Of a DNA stretch of 64,000 nt, positions 1 through 9,120 are shown piece by piece. The stretch's first letter is position 1, and the number at the start of each line of letters is the position of its first letter. The notes under the pieces were generated by a model. It had not been told where the DNA came from, did not search any database, and saw nothing but the letters and a program-made list of their open reading frames with translations. The stretch comes from Alteromonas sp. KUL42 (lineage in GTDB: Bacteria; Pseudomonadota; Gammaproteobacteria; Enterobacterales; Alteromonadaceae): the NCBI RefSeq assembly GCF_006538325.1, contig NZ_BJKK01000022.1:1-64000 (forward strand), given 5' to 3'. Both the position numbers and the translations under genes were made by a program.

Positions 1-120
1 CAAGCTAGAGCGCAAGCAGAAGCCCAAGCTAAAGCGGAAGCAGAGGCTCAAGCTAAGGCGGAAGCAGAGGCTCAAGCTAAGGCAGAAGCAGAAGCCCAAG
101 CGAAGGCCGAAGCAGAAGCC
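1..120 (+). repeat. 24-bp tandem repeat encoding QAKAEAEA units in FtsY
   Basis: Five consecutive 24-bp units (1-24, 25-48, 49-72, 73-96, 97-120) encode QARAQAEA once and QAKAEAEA four times. Units differ only at a few, mostly third-codon, positions. The array starts at or before the window edge, so the copy number is a minimum. In-frame units can be gained or lost without breaking FtsY. Confidence 0.9.
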
Positions 121-1098
121 CAAGCACAGCAAGAACAGCCCAAAGAGAAAAAGTCACTCTTCGCGCGTTTGAAAGCGAGCCTATCGCGCACTAAAGAGAA
201 CTTGGGCAGTGGTATTGTTAGCCTATTTAAAGGCAAGGCAATTGACGATGAGCTGTACGAAGATCTTGAAACTCAGCTTCTTGTAGCTGACGTGGGTATG
301 GACACCACACAAAAGATAATTAATCACCTCACTGATAGCGCTTCGCGTAAAGATCTCAAAGATGCAGAAGCATTGCTCGATATTTTGAAGCAGCAAATGG
401 CCGGCATGTTATCAAAAGTGAATCAACCACTTTCAGACGCATTACAAGCTCATGACACATCAGAAGGGCCTTTCGTAATCCTCATGGTAGGTGTGAATGG
501 TGTGGGTAAGACAACCACCATAGGTAAGCTTGCTAAGCAGTTCCAACAACAGGGTAAAAAAGTTATGTTGGCTGCGGGGGATACATTCCGTGCTGCCGCA
601 GTAGAGCAATTACAAGTATGGGGTGAGCGCAATAATATTCCTGTGATAGCGCAACACACTGGCGCTGACAGTGCTTCAGTACTTTATGATGCGCTAGAGG
701 CGGCCAAGTCGCGCGGTACCGACATTCTTATTGCAGACACTGCTGGGCGCTTGCAGAACAAAAATAATTTGATGGAAGAGCTTAAGAAAGTGGTGCGGGT
801 GATGAAGAAACTAAACCCCAATGCACCTCATGAAGTCATGTTAACGTTGGACGCAGGCACAGGGCAAAATGCAGTAAGCCAAGCTAAGTTATTTAACGAA
901 GCGGTTGGGTTAACTGGGATAACCCTTACCAAATTAGACGGAACTGCAAAAGGTGGCGTTATTTTCTCTATTGCCGATCAATTTGAAATTCCTATAAGGT
1001 ATATCGGTGTGGGCGAAGGCATTGACGATTTGCGTCAATTCGATGGCCAAGATTTTATTGAAGCCTTGTTCAGTGATATTGAAACACCAGAGAGCTGA
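1..1098 (+). CDS. ftsY: Signal recognition particle receptor FtsY (5' end outside window)
   Basis: SRP-receptor GTPase that docks ribosome-SRP complexes at the inner membrane for co-translational insertion. The frame is open from base 1 with no start, so the gene begins upstream. The first ~40 codons are an Ala/Glu/Lys/Gln-rich repeat (the acidic A domain), followed by a basic amphipathic stretch (KKSLFARLKASL) typical of the membrane-targeting helix. The NG GTPase domain follows: P-loop GVNGVGKTTT near 490-519, DTFRAAAVEQL, DTAGR, TKLDG and the C-terminal GVGEGIDDL. An ATG at 169 opens a shorter frame but would drop the whole A domain, so it is unlikely to be the real start. ftsE follows after 39 bp, the usual gammaproteobacterial order. 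Confidence 0.97.
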   Translation, partial: QARAQAEAQAKAEAEAQAKAEAEAQAKAEAEAQAKAEAEAQAQQEQPKEKKSLFARLKASLSRTKENLGSGIVSLFKGKAIDDELYEDLETQLLVADVGMDTTQKIINHLTDSASRKDLKDAEALLDILKQQMAGMLSKVNQPLSDALQAHDTSEGPFVILMVGVNGVGKTTTIGKLAKQFQQQGKKVMLAAGDTFRAAAVEQLQVWGERNNIPVIAQHTGADSASVLYDALEAAKSRGTDILIADTAGRLQNKNNLMEELKKVVRVMKKLNPNAPHEVMLTLDAGTGQNAVSQAKLFNEAVGLTGITLTKLDGTAKGGVIFSIADQFEIPIRYIGVGEGIDDLRQFDGQDFIEALFSDIETPES

Positions 1099-1137
1099 GC
1101 TAATTAGGTTATAAGGGAAAGCAGTAGGGAAAAAATA

Positions 1138-1833
1138 ATGATAAAGTTTGAGCAGGTAAGCAAAACCTATCCCGGTGGCCAGCGAGCGCTCAGCAAAGTG
1201 AACTTTCACATTGCTCCAGGTGAAATGGCATTTTTAACTGGTCACTCGGGGGCAGGTAAAAGTACACTGCTTAAACTTATCAGTATTATGGAGCGCCCCA
1301 CTGTTGGGCGTGTCCTCATCAATGGTCACGATCTTAATACCATAACCCGTCGAGACATTGCCTATATACGCCGTGATATCGGTATGATTTTTCAAAGTCA
1401 TCAACTGTTAATGGACAAATCGGTCTTTGACAATGTCGCACTTCCCTTAGTTATTGAAGGCTATACGCACAAGGAAATTAGAAAGCGTGTCGACGCAGCC
1501 CTCGAAATGGTTGGTCTTCGCGACAAAATGCGCTGTTTACCTATTACGCTTTCCGGTGGTGAGCAACAGCGTGTCGGTATTGCGCGAGCAGTGGTCAACA
1601 AACCGCCTTTATTGTTGGCCGACGAACCCACAGGTAACTTAGATCCCAAATTGTCGATGGAGATAATTCGCCTTTTTGAAGACTTTAATCAAGCTGGCGT
1701 ATCTGTACTTATCGCGACTCATGATTTAGGTCTTATTGCCCGTATGCGCTATCGCACATTAACGCTTAAGCAAGGACAGATGATAACGGATGGGCTTACG
1801 AACGATACATTTGTTGCTGGAGATGAATCATGA
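1138..1833 (+). CDS. ftsE: Cell-division ABC transporter ATP-binding protein FtsE
   Basis: ATPase subunit of the FtsEX complex, which works at the septum to activate peptidoglycan hydrolases through periplasmic partners rather than to move a substrate. All ABC motifs are visible: Walker [10 protein letters not shown], signature LSGGEQQR, Walker [13 protein letters not shown] and H-loop ATHD. Length 231 aa, close to the family norm of about 220. Its stop overlaps the ftsX start by 4 bp (ATGA), so the two are translationally coupled. The terminal extension after the H-loop region is short and acidic. Confidence 0.97.
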   Translation: MIKFEQVSKTYPGGQRALSKVNFHIAPGEMAFLTGHSGAGKSTLLKLISIMERPTVGRVLINGHDLNTITRRDIAYIRRDIGMIFQSHQLLMDKSVFDNVALPLVIEGYTHKEIRKRVDAALEMVGLRDKMRCLPITLSGGEQQRVGIARAVVNKPPLLLADEPTGNLDPKLSMEIIRLFEDFNQAGVSVLIATHDLGLIARMRYRTLTLKQGQMITDGLTNDTFVAGDES

Positions 1834-2810
1834 GTATTTTGTTTAAAGGCCGCGCTCGTGGTGCATCATCGGCTAAAGTTGGGTTCCTTCAAGTCATTTT
1901 CATGTTCTTTGTCAGTCATGTACGACAAGCATTGTCTAGCTTAGGTGAACTATGGCGCCAGCCACTAGCTTCTATGATGACTATTGGTGTGCTGGGACTA
2001 AGTATTACCTTGCCAAGTACCTTGTATATCATGGTGAAAAATACCGAAAAAATTACTGCGGGTTGGGAGCAAGCGTCTGAAATATCGTTGTTTCTAAAAC
2101 CTAATGTAAGTGCTACCAGTTCTCAGCAGTTAGTGGCTCGTCTGAATACATGGTCTGAAATTGATACCGTGGTGTATATTCCTGCCGACGATGCGTTAAA
2201 AGAGTTTCAACACTTATCTGGGTTGGGCGATGCCATTGCTTACTTAGAGAAAAACCCGCTACCAGATGTGGTACTTGTTACACCGGCAGAAAAGCACGCT
2301 TCGCCTACAGCAGCAAAAGCATTGCTGGATAAATTAAAACAGCAACGAGAAGTTGATATTGGCAAACTCGACATTGAGTGGCTTGAGCGCTTGTACGCTG
2401 TTATTGAAATTGCAAGCGACTTAGTGACGCTGATTGGTTTGTTACTTTTTATTGCAGTTGTCTTGATTATTGGTAATACCATTCGACTTAACATATTGAA
2501 TAAGTACGATGAAATTGTAGTAATGAAGTTGGTAGGCGCCACCGATTCCTTTATTCATCGCCCATTTCTTTATACCGGTTTTTGGTATGGTTTACTCGGT
2601 GGGTTAATAGCATGGTTTGCTGTCATCATTATTTTATGGTGGATGGACAGCAGTATTACCGCCTTTGCCTCCCTGTATCAAAAAGAGTTTTATATTACAG
2701 GGCTAACGGGGTCTGCATTGTTAACGATGCTCGGATTGTCGATTTTACTGGGTTTACTGGGATCACTAATATCGGTTCAGCGCCATGTACGCCAAATAGA
2801 ACCTAAATAG
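1830..2810 (+). CDS. ftsX: Cell-division permease FtsX
   Basis: Membrane partner of FtsE. The 326-aa sequence has a cytoplasmic N-terminus, a first TM near residues 47-68, a periplasmic loop of about 120 residues, then three clustered TMs in the C-terminal half. This is the FtsX four-TM topology. The periplasmic loop (ISLFLKP...VVYIPADDALKEF) matches the family's extracellular domain. Start is coupled to ftsE by a 4-bp overlap. The gene is followed by a strong inverted repeat, and rpoH is not next, unlike in enteric bacteria. Confidence 0.96.
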   Translation: MSILFKGRARGASSAKVGFLQVIFMFFVSHVRQALSSLGELWRQPLASMMTIGVLGLSITLPSTLYIMVKNTEKITAGWEQASEISLFLKPNVSATSSQQLVARLNTWSEIDTVVYIPADDALKEFQHLSGLGDAIAYLEKNPLPDVVLVTPAEKHASPTAAKALLDKLKQQREVDIGKLDIEWLERLYAVIEIASDLVTLIGLLLFIAVVLIIGNTIRLNILNKYDEIVVMKLVGATDSFIHRPFLYTGFWYGLLGGLIAWFAVIIILWWMDSSITAFASLYQKEFYITGLTGSALLTMLGLSILLGLLGSLISVQRHVRQIEPK

Positions 2811-2816
2811 TCAGGC

Positions 2817-2848
2817 TGCGTTAGTTTGCTAGGTAGCAAACTAACGCA
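2817..2848. terminator. Inverted repeat between convergent ftsX and EAL-HDOD gene
   Basis: Perfect 14-bp arms (2817-2830 and 2835-2848) around a 4-nt loop AGGT, just after the ftsX stop and 14 bp from the end of the convergent gene. No long T-run follows on either strand, so termination efficiency is uncertain, but the position suits a shared bidirectional terminator. Confidence 0.6.
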
Positions 2849-2862
2849 ATTTAGAGCAAGCT

Positions 2863-4098
2863 CTACGCTATTGCGCGCGGGTAGTGCGAAGATATAGCGC
2901 TACGTACACCGTTACCCCAGACAATAGCTTGGTTGTACAGTACGTGAAGCTGTTTTTGGTCGATGTTTAAGATCTTTGCTTGTTTAATTACATTTAACCA
3001 CAACGCACTCTCTAGCGATCTAACCAGTGTCATGTAGTTATTCATTTCAATGTTCTTACCAAGTAAAGCGTCATTTACTTCGTCTGATAAAGGTAACTGC
3101 TTAACAATGTCGGTCATCGATTGGTCTAGTAACCCTTCGAGTAGCGAAAATAAGCCAACCAAAAACGCGATAGGGGGGTTGTTTTTCAGTCCTCGACGCT
3201 CGGCCAAAAGATCAAAGAATTTAGCGCGAACCAGTGACATATGAATGATTTCAAGAGGCTTTTCATCACCTAAATTTGTCAGGCTAAGCAGCGCGATAAA
3301 CTTCTTGATTTCTACTTCACCCATGTAATTGAGGGCGTGCTTTAAAGACGTTATTTTGTAGCGCTTGTTGATAGTTGGGTTGTTGATGAATTTCAATAAC
3401 AAGAAGCTAAGAGTGGCATCTCGTTCAATGATTTCGCTAATGCGCTTGATGTCAAAGCTGGGGTTTGAGCTTTCCCCCATTAAATCGACCACATTCATCT
3501 TTGAAGCAGGTAGTTCTCGCAAAATGCGCGCTTCTGGCTGCGAAAAAAAGTACCCTTGAAATAGGTCAAAGCCCAAGTCGACACAAATTGAGAAGTTGTC
3601 TTGTGTATTCACTTGCTCTGCAACAAGCTTTACATTTGCATCGTGATAACGGGAGATTTGTTTTTCGATAGTATCAAAACGGGTTTTTGATACATCCACT
3701 TTTACAATATCAATAAGCGGGAAGATATCGTGTTGAGTACCGACCATCATCGGGTCGTCAATCGCCAGTTTGAAGCCCATTTGTTTAATGTGCTGACACG
3801 CCTCAAACAGGGCTACCGTATTGTCGGTTGGGTCAGCTAGTTCAACAATAACCCTATCTGGATTAAGCGTGGTTGGAAATCGAGAAATCAGCGTCTCAGA
3901 GGAGAAGGTAATAAAAGACGACTTTTCTCCACAAATATCATCAAGGCCCAACGGATGAAATTGTTCGGCAATGTATTTAGATTTTTTTTCATCGTGAATT
4001 GGATAACTGCCGTTCTTTCCATCCCTGAAAAGTAATTCATAAGCAAAAACACTTTTGCCTGCATCCAATATAGGTTGACGTGCGATAAACGCGAACAT
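2863..4098 (-). CDS. EAL-HDOD (YuxH-family) signalling protein, copy 1
   Basis: 411-aa two-domain protein. The N-terminal half is a divergent EAL domain: the signature is replaced by ELL in AYELLFR, while AIDD, KLVAEQ and FQGYF remain. The C-terminal half (about 205-390) is an HDOD domain (ERDATLSFLLLKFINNP, SLKHALNYMG). With a degenerate EAL box it may bind c-di-GMP or act as a scaffold; catalytic activity cannot be assumed. It is paralogous to the next gene along its whole length (same size and domain order). The pair lies between ftsX and rpoH. Start ATG at 4098. Confidence 0.88.
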   Translation of the reverse strand: MFAFIARQPILDAGKSVFAYELLFRDGKNGSYPIHDEKKSKYIAEQFHPLGLDDICGEKSSFITFSSETLISRFPTTLNPDRVIVELADPTDNTVALFEACQHIKQMGFKLAIDDPMMVGTQHDIFPLIDIVKVDVSKTRFDTIEKQISRYHDANVKLVAEQVNTQDNFSICVDLGFDLFQGYFFSQPEARILRELPASKMNVVDLMGESSNPSFDIKRISEIIERDATLSFLLLKFINNPTINKRYKITSLKHALNYMGEVEIKKFIALLSLTNLGDEKPLEIIHMSLVRAKFFDLLAERRGLKNNPPIAFLVGLFSLLEGLLDQSMTDIVKQLPLSDEVNDALLGKNIEMNNYMTLVRSLESALWLNVIKQAKILNIDQKQLHVLYNQAIVWGNGVRSAISSHYPRAIA

Positions 4099-4307
4099 AA
4101 TTCAACACAGCTCCAACATGGTTCAGTCGACACCTAATCATATGGGCGGCATGCCATTCCACAGAGTTTATAAGCATCGCTTTTTTAATTTCGTAAATTA
4201 ATGAGCTAAAAATACACACTAATGTTTTAGTGTATGATACGAAAACGCGATTTAACAACTATATTGTTATATATATCGGTTATTGGGCGTTAAACCTTAA
4301 CCAAACT

Positions 4308-5540
4308 CTAATCCTTGGAGTCACTGGTCGTTACATTGTGCATATGCTTAGCCCATTTAATTGCTTCGTTATAATAACTATGTAATAGACTTTGTTTTAA
4401 CTCGTATTTTGCTGCAAACTGTTGAATACCTGCCCACTTCGCTCGCTCAAAATACTGCGTCAGTGTTAGGCAGTTTCTTAATAAACCGGGTTGTCCGCAA
4501 AGGGCGTCTTTTACTGCATCGCTAATAGGCACCTTGCTGACGAGGTCTTCAATACTTTGCTCCATCATGGCATCTAATAACGACAATAAACCCGTAAGGA
4601 AACCTGTCAGAGGGTTATCGTTAGGATGAATTTGTGTATAGATCAACTCACAGAATTTAGCCCGTACAAGTGCCATTTGCATTAATTCGGTAGGCTGACC
4701 TTCGTTTAAATTAGCAAGAGCTAGCAATGATATGAACTTCTTAACTTCAACTTCACCCATGAAAGTCAAAGCATGCTTTAACGACGTAATTTTATGTCGC
4801 TTGTTTACTAGTGGGTTATTGATAAAGCGCAACAGTAAATAAGTAAGAGAGGGGTCCCTTTCAATAATTTTGTTCACTTCATCGAAGTTGAGTTTGGGTT
4901 GGCTGCTCAGCGTTAGCAGCTGCATCATAGTTAAACCACTTGGGCCTATTTTGCGATGCCTGACTATTTCTGGTTTGGCTAAAAAATAGCCCTGAAAATA
5001 GTCAAAGCCCATATCTTTGAACTTTCTGTATTCCTCATAGGTTTCAATCTTCTCTGCCACCAACTTTATGCCATTAGACTTGAAACGGCTGACTAATGCG
5101 GGAATTTCATCGTGTGGAATTTCAGTGATATCAATTTTGACAACGCTGGTGAAAGGTATGAACGCTTCCCACTTACCTTTCATATCGTAGTCGTCTAATG
5201 CTATGGGATAGCCCAAACCGCGAATATGTTTGCACGCCGCCACTAACTCGTCGTCAACTTCCACTGTTTCAACTACTTCAATAACCACTTTGTTAGCATC
5301 GAGCGATGTGGGGAAGCGGAACATTAATGTGTCGCGGTGAAAATTGATAAAGGCTTTTTTATCGCCGGTGATCTCTTCTATACCCAAGCTGAGATGGGTT
5401 GATGTAAGGATCTTGGAGGTTGCTTCATCAGGCGGAATGTCGGGGAAGCAGTTATCTTCTCCAATTCTAAATAGCAGCTCGTAGGCGTAAACCTCGCGAT
5501 TTACATCAAAAATGGGTTGTCTAGCAACATAAGCAAACAT
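4308..5540 (-). CDS. EAL-HDOD (YuxH-family) signalling protein, copy 2
   Basis: 410-aa paralogue of the neighbour. EAL-like half: AYELLFR, IEVVETVE, ALDDYDMKG, KLVAEKIET, DYFQGYFLAKP. HDOD half: ERDPSLTYLLLRFINNP, SLKHALTFMGEVEVKKF. As in copy 1 the EAL signature is ELL, but the DD pair and K-x-x-x-E are better preserved here. A frame three bases longer exists (TTG at 5543), but the ATG at 5540 preceded by GAGG is preferred. The order suggests local duplication. About 210 bp separates the copies, so each may have its own promoter. Confidence 0.88.
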   Translation of the reverse strand: MFAYVARQPIFDVNREVYAYELLFRIGEDNCFPDIPPDEATSKILTSTHLSLGIEEITGDKKAFINFHRDTLMFRFPTSLDANKVVIEVVETVEVDDELVAACKHIRGLGYPIALDDYDMKGKWEAFIPFTSVVKIDITEIPHDEIPALVSRFKSNGIKLVAEKIETYEEYRKFKDMGFDYFQGYFLAKPEIVRHRKIGPSGLTMMQLLTLSSQPKLNFDEVNKIIERDPSLTYLLLRFINNPLVNKRHKITSLKHALTFMGEVEVKKFISLLALANLNEGQPTELMQMALVRAKFCELIYTQIHPNDNPLTGFLTGLLSLLDAMMEQSIEDLVSKVPISDAVKDALCGQPGLLRNCLTLTQYFERAKWAGIQQFAAKYELKQSLLHSYYNEAIKWAKHMHNVTTSDSKD

Positions 5541-5727
5541 CAAATTCCTCTTTGCTGCACTTATCGTATTACCAATACTTCGACTTTTTTCATTATTCGT
5601 TAGTGTCTAGGTAAAACGTTACAGCGGTAGTGATATGCAAAAGATCGATTGTTTCGTTCTATTATTTTCAGTTTCGTCTAAGAAAAGCAAGGTATATGAT
5701 AATGACATTAGTAAAGCAAGATTTAAA

Positions 5728-5831
5728 ACACCCTGCATGCGTCAAAAGTGCAAAAAAATAATCGCTGAAGTTCATTTCTATGAGATTAACGCTTCAGTGA
5801 TTCCGCGTAATAAAAGTATAATGCAGGGTGT
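5728..5831. repeat. Spaced inverted repeat upstream of rpoH
   Basis: ACACCCTGCAT at 5728-5738 is the exact reverse complement of ATGCAGGGTGT at 5821-5831, and some pairing continues into the T/A-rich flanks. The arms are 82 nt apart. Too widely spaced for a simple terminator. It could be the closing stem of a structured RNA or two operator half-sites. Confidence 0.5.
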
Positions 5832-5956
5832 GTAAAATTCGGTGAAGGGTGTGGCGTCTTGTCGCACAGTGTGAATTTAAAAGTTGGTGAGTTTAAAAGC
5901 TGATAGTGCTTTTGGCTTAGCAAAAAATTCTGAACGTTTTTTTTATGTCAGAGGTC

Positions 5957-5984
5957 TTGATATTTTAGAAAGTGTCTCTATACC
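5957..5984 (+). promoter_or_regulatory. Possible sigma70 promoter for rpoH
   Basis: TTGATA (5957-5962), 16-bp spacer, TATACC (5979-5984), about 90 bp ahead of the rpoH start. Boxes are imperfect. No clear sigmaE-type promoter was recognised by eye. Confidence 0.35.
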
Positions 5985-6073
5985 TACATACCGGATTTAT
6001 TTCATATCTTAATTAGGTCTCGCGCAGCTTTGGTTAGTTTGCTAACATGAAGCGGTTATTGAAGAGGTGAACA

Positions 6074-6928
6074 ATGAGCAACAATTTGCAATCTATGGCT
6101 CTGTCAGTGCCACACAGCGGCAGCATTGAAGGTTATATTCAAGCTGTGAGTAGCATTGATATGCTCAGCGCTGAAGAAGAGCGCGAGTTGGCAGTGCGCC
6201 TACGCGAAGATGAAGACTTACAAGCTGCTCGCAAGCTGGTTATGTCGCACCTTCGTTTTGTTGTGCACATTGCGAAGTCATATTCAGGCTACGGTCTACC
6301 GCAAGCTGACTTAATTCAAGAAGGCAACATCGGTCTGATGAAAGCGGTAAAGCGTTTCGACCCAACAGTGGGTGTGCGTTTGGTGTCTTTCGCAGTGCAT
6401 TGGATCAAAGCCGAAATCCACGAATTTGTATTAAAGAACTGGCGAATCGTTAAAGTCGCAACAACCAAAGCGCAACGTAAATTGTTTTTCAACTTACGTA
6501 AGGCGAAAAAGCGTTTAGGTTGGTTTACTCATGACGAAGTTCAAACCGTAGCGGATGAACTTGGAGTAAGTACGAAAGAAGTGCTTCAAATGGAAGCGCG
6601 TATGAGTAGCCAAGATCAAGCATTTGACCTAACGGCTGACGAAGATGAAACTGGCAATTTTGCTCCTGTTCAGTATTTAGAAGATAAATCTTCTGATGTT
6701 GAGACTGACGTTATTAATAGCGATTGGGATACTGCGGCAAGTAAGCGGTTGTATTCGGCAATTAAAACGCTAGATGAGCGTAGCCAAGACATTATTGAAA
6801 CACGCTGGTTGGCTGACAATAAAATTACGTTGCAAGACCTTGCTGATAAATACCAAGTTTCAGCAGAGCGTGTTCGTCAAATTGAAAAGAATGCGATGAA
6901 AAAGCTTCAAGCTGCAATGGTAGCGTAA
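6074..6928 (+). CDS. rpoH: Heat-shock sigma factor RpoH (sigma32)
   Basis: Alternative sigma factor directing RNA polymerase to heat-shock promoters. 284 aa, normal length. It shows region 2 ([33 protein letters not shown] split over 2.1-2.2), DNA-melting aromatics in 2.3-2.4 ([14 protein letters not shown]), and the RpoH box [15 protein letters not shown] that distinguishes it from other sigma70-family members. Region 4.2 reads [22 protein letters not shown] at 6074 is preceded by GAAGAGG. It is separated from ftsX by two unrelated minus-strand genes. A strong terminator follows. Confidence 0.97.
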   Translation: MSNNLQSMALSVPHSGSIEGYIQAVSSIDMLSAEEERELAVRLREDEDLQAARKLVMSHLRFVVHIAKSYSGYGLPQADLIQEGNIGLMKAVKRFDPTVGVRLVSFAVHWIKAEIHEFVLKNWRIVKVATTKAQRKLFFNLRKAKKRLGWFTHDEVQTVADELGVSTKEVLQMEARMSSQDQAFDLTADEDETGNFAPVQYLEDKSSDVETDVINSDWDTAASKRLYSAIKTLDERSQDIIETRWLADNKITLQDLADKYQVSAERVRQIEKNAMKKLQAAMVA

Positions 6929-6962
6929 AGCAACGTTAAAGTAGTTTTTATGACGCGTTAGT

Positions 6963-6996
6963 AAAACACGCCAAACTTAATTGTTTGGCGTGTTTT
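6963..6996. terminator. Bidirectional terminator after rpoH
   Basis: 14-bp perfect stem (6963-6976 / 6983-6996) with a 6-nt loop, ending in TTTTTT on the plus strand and with an A/T-rich flank in reverse. It lies between rpoH and the convergent lipoprotein gene. Confidence 0.88.
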
Positions 6997-7000
6997 TTGT

Positions 7001-7633
7001 TTATGAGGGGTTGTATGGTAATGATGATTGGTGTGCTACGATCCTAAGTTTACCTAACTTATCCTTTACATAGGCGAAGGTGTACTCTACCTTTGTTTCA
7101 TCGCCTTTTGTGTCAGTAAAATAGTAGTTCCCCATTGCAACCGCCATCCGACAACTGTTGTTAATTATCCCAACATTATCAAATTTAACGTTGGTGTAAG
7201 GCTTTATGGCAAACCCTTTGTCCTCTGCATAAGCTTCGTTTCCCCCGACAAAATAAGAAAGAGCAGCATCAAAGCTAGACCTAAATTGCGCTTTTGCCGC
7301 TAATGTCGGCTTAAAGAGTACACTACTTAGATCGTATCCATACATTTCTTGAATAAAGTCTGCTGCCGCAGTGGTGTAATCACCATTTGCTGAATAGGTC
7401 GCGCCAATATTTACAATACCGTCTCCCCACATTTTTTGCGCGTTAACCACTTCCCTTTCAGAAATACACTCCTCTGCATAAAGCAACTGACTGTGTGCCG
7501 AGATTGGCGTTGAACCTGAATCGACCATCTCTGGTGCACTACTAAAGTTCTTAGAGTGGGCAGTAGAGCAGCCGGTTAAAACTAGTGACGCAGCAGAGAT
7601 AGCAAGTAATCTTTTAGCAATTGTATATTTCAT
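7001..7633 (-). CDS. Putative lipoprotein of unknown function
   Basis: 210 aa. Type II signal peptide with lipobox VLTG-C near residue 22, so probably an envelope lipoprotein. The mature part has no family I recognise; it contains two Cys outside the lipobox and a C-terminal segment rich in Tyr/Val (VEYTFAYVKDKLGKLRIVAH) that looks like an NTF2/cystatin-type beta sheet, which is only an impression. It ends right at the rpoH terminator and reads away from the BLUF operon. Confidence 0.75.
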   Translation of the reverse strand: MKYTIAKRLLAISAASLVLTGCSTAHSKNFSSAPEMVDSGSTPISAHSQLLYAEECISEREVVNAQKMWGDGIVNIGATYSANGDYTTAAADFIQEMYGYDLSSVLFKPTLAAKAQFRSSFDAALSYFVGGNEAYAEDKGFAIKPYTNVKFDNVGIINNSCRMAVAMGNYYFTDTKGDETKVEYTFAYVKDKLGKLRIVAHQSSLPYNPS

Positions 7634-7905
7634 AGCAGTACCTTCTTATCACTTTACATTTAATGTTTACGGCTCCCTAATTTCTGAGAGCGTTTGACTA
7701 AAGCGTAAAGTTCTCGCTTGAATAAAGCTTTAAGGGAACATTAATAGAAGATTAAAACGCTGAATTTGAACTAGACTGAAGACGTCACATAATTCTATGA
7801 GGCTGAATACCAAAATTATATTCGCCATAAATAAACACTTTCGACCATTTTAGCGTATGTATTTTAAGCGATTTAAAGCCAACATGACGTGAGTTGAGGT
7901 AAGCC

Positions 7906-9111
7906 GTGTTAAGACAGTTAATATATCGAAGCCGTGCGACTACGCCTATGACAGATGAAGACATCAGAAAGATTGTCGATGACTCACTACCTTTTAACAC
8001 CGCGCATGACATTACGGGTTTACTTCTCTTTGACGGAGAGTTTTTCTTTCAAGTCCTTGAAGGAGCCAGTGACTCAATCCTGTTATTATTTGAACACTTA
8101 AAGTCAGATGCTCGTCATACCAATATTATTAAGGTACTGGATACCACAATTAGGCAACGAGAGTTTGGTAAGTGGAGCTTAAAGCCCTTTGTTTTCAATC
8201 ACCATAATAATTGCTACTGGTTACCCTCAGGTCTCAAAATTCGTCGCGATAGCCGAGCTTTTTTTCTGTTAAATAGTTTCGCTACTGGCCAATGGCGTAA
8301 TTGTGTATCCGCGGAATATAGGTCGAAGCTAAAGCGCACTCTGTTCATCGAAGAGCGTGTTGTCGACGCATTTCCCAATAGTGAAATTCAATTTGCATTC
8401 CAACCTATAGTAGATATAAAAAATGGTGTTATTTCTTCATTGGAAGCGCTACTTCGCACACCAGATGGAGCCTTTCCGGATGTATTTTTATCCTCGTTGT
8501 CAGAATCTGAGCGGTATGTTTTCGATCTCAAGTCCAAAGCCGTAGCTATTGCTCAAGGCGCCAAGCTTCTAAAGCCAGGTCAGGCGTTATCAGTTAATCT
8601 ACTTCCAGGCGCGATAACCCATACGTCAAATGTCGCAGAGCAACTGATACGGTATTTGGAGGCTGTAAAACTAGCACCTGAGCAGCTGATAGTCGAAGTT
8701 ACAGAAAGTGAAATGGTTAAAGAAAGCGATGCTTTTTACACAGCCGTCGACAGTTTACGCTCTTCTGGTATTCGGTTAGCGCTAGATGACTTTGGTGCTG
8801 GTTACGCCGGCTTGTCGCTCTTGGCTGATTTTATGCCGGACAAAATAAAGCTTGATCGTGCTATTACCAGAGGAATTCATGAAAACGGGCCGAGACAGGC
8901 CATATTACAAGCGGTATTTGAGTTTGCTAACGCAACGGGCAGTCATCTTATTGTAGAGGGCGTAGAGTCATTTGAAGAGTGGTTATGGCTTTATAATGTA
9001 GGTGTTCAAAAATTTCAGGGCTTTCTATTTGCAAAGCCAAAGCTCAACGGTGTAAATGCAATTAACTTTGATACCAGTGCATTCTCGTCGACTGAAGAAA
9101 ATGATTTATAG
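7906..9111 (+). CDS. BLUF-EAL blue-light-regulated c-di-GMP phosphodiesterase
   Basis: 401 aa. Residues 1-95 form a flavin-binding BLUF photoreceptor: Tyr7 (LIYRS), Asn31 (NTAHDITG), Gln49 (FFFQVLEG) and Trp90 (FGKWS) occupy the photocycle positions. Residues ~160-385 are a full EAL domain with E180-A-L-L-R, N231, E264, D294-D295 (ALDDFGAGY), K315-L-D317, E351-G-V-E and Q371-G-F, so hydrolysis of c-di-GMP is likely. Same architecture as the YcgF/BlrP1 group, but YcgF has a degenerate EAL and this one does not. GTG start at 7906 with GAGGT five bases upstream; no ATG serves the BLUF N-terminus. The next gene starts 9 bp downstream. Confidence 0.93.
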   Translation: MLRQLIYRSRATTPMTDEDIRKIVDDSLPFNTAHDITGLLLFDGEFFFQVLEGASDSILLLFEHLKSDARHTNIIKVLDTTIRQREFGKWSLKPFVFNHHNNCYWLPSGLKIRRDSRAFFLLNSFATGQWRNCVSAEYRSKLKRTLFIEERVVDAFPNSEIQFAFQPIVDIKNGVISSLEALLRTPDGAFPDVFLSSLSESERYVFDLKSKAVAIAQGAKLLKPGQALSVNLLPGAITHTSNVAEQLIRYLEAVKLAPEQLIVEVTESEMVKESDAFYTAVDSLRSSGIRLALDDFGAGYAGLSLLADFMPDKIKLDRAITRGIHENGPRQAILQAVFEFANATGSHLIVEGVESFEEWLWLYNVGVQKFQGFLFAKPKLNGVNAINFDTSAFSSTEENDL

Positions 9112-9120
9112 GCTTGGCTT

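Larger units (their letters stand above)
5541..6073. other. 533-bp leader region upstream of rpoH
   Basis: AT-rich intergenic stretch between the divergent EAL-HDOD gene and rpoH. It contains an 11-bp inverted repeat (5728-5738 / 5821-5831), a possible sigma70 promoter at 5957-5984, and a 66-codon open frame (5635-5835) with no convincing coding signal. In enterics the rpoH upstream region carries several promoters, so a long control region is expected here. Confidence 0.6.

Noticed and set aside
5635..5835. 66-codon ORF upstream of rpoH
   Set aside because: No ribosome site, no recognisable domain, odd composition, and it spans an inverted repeat.
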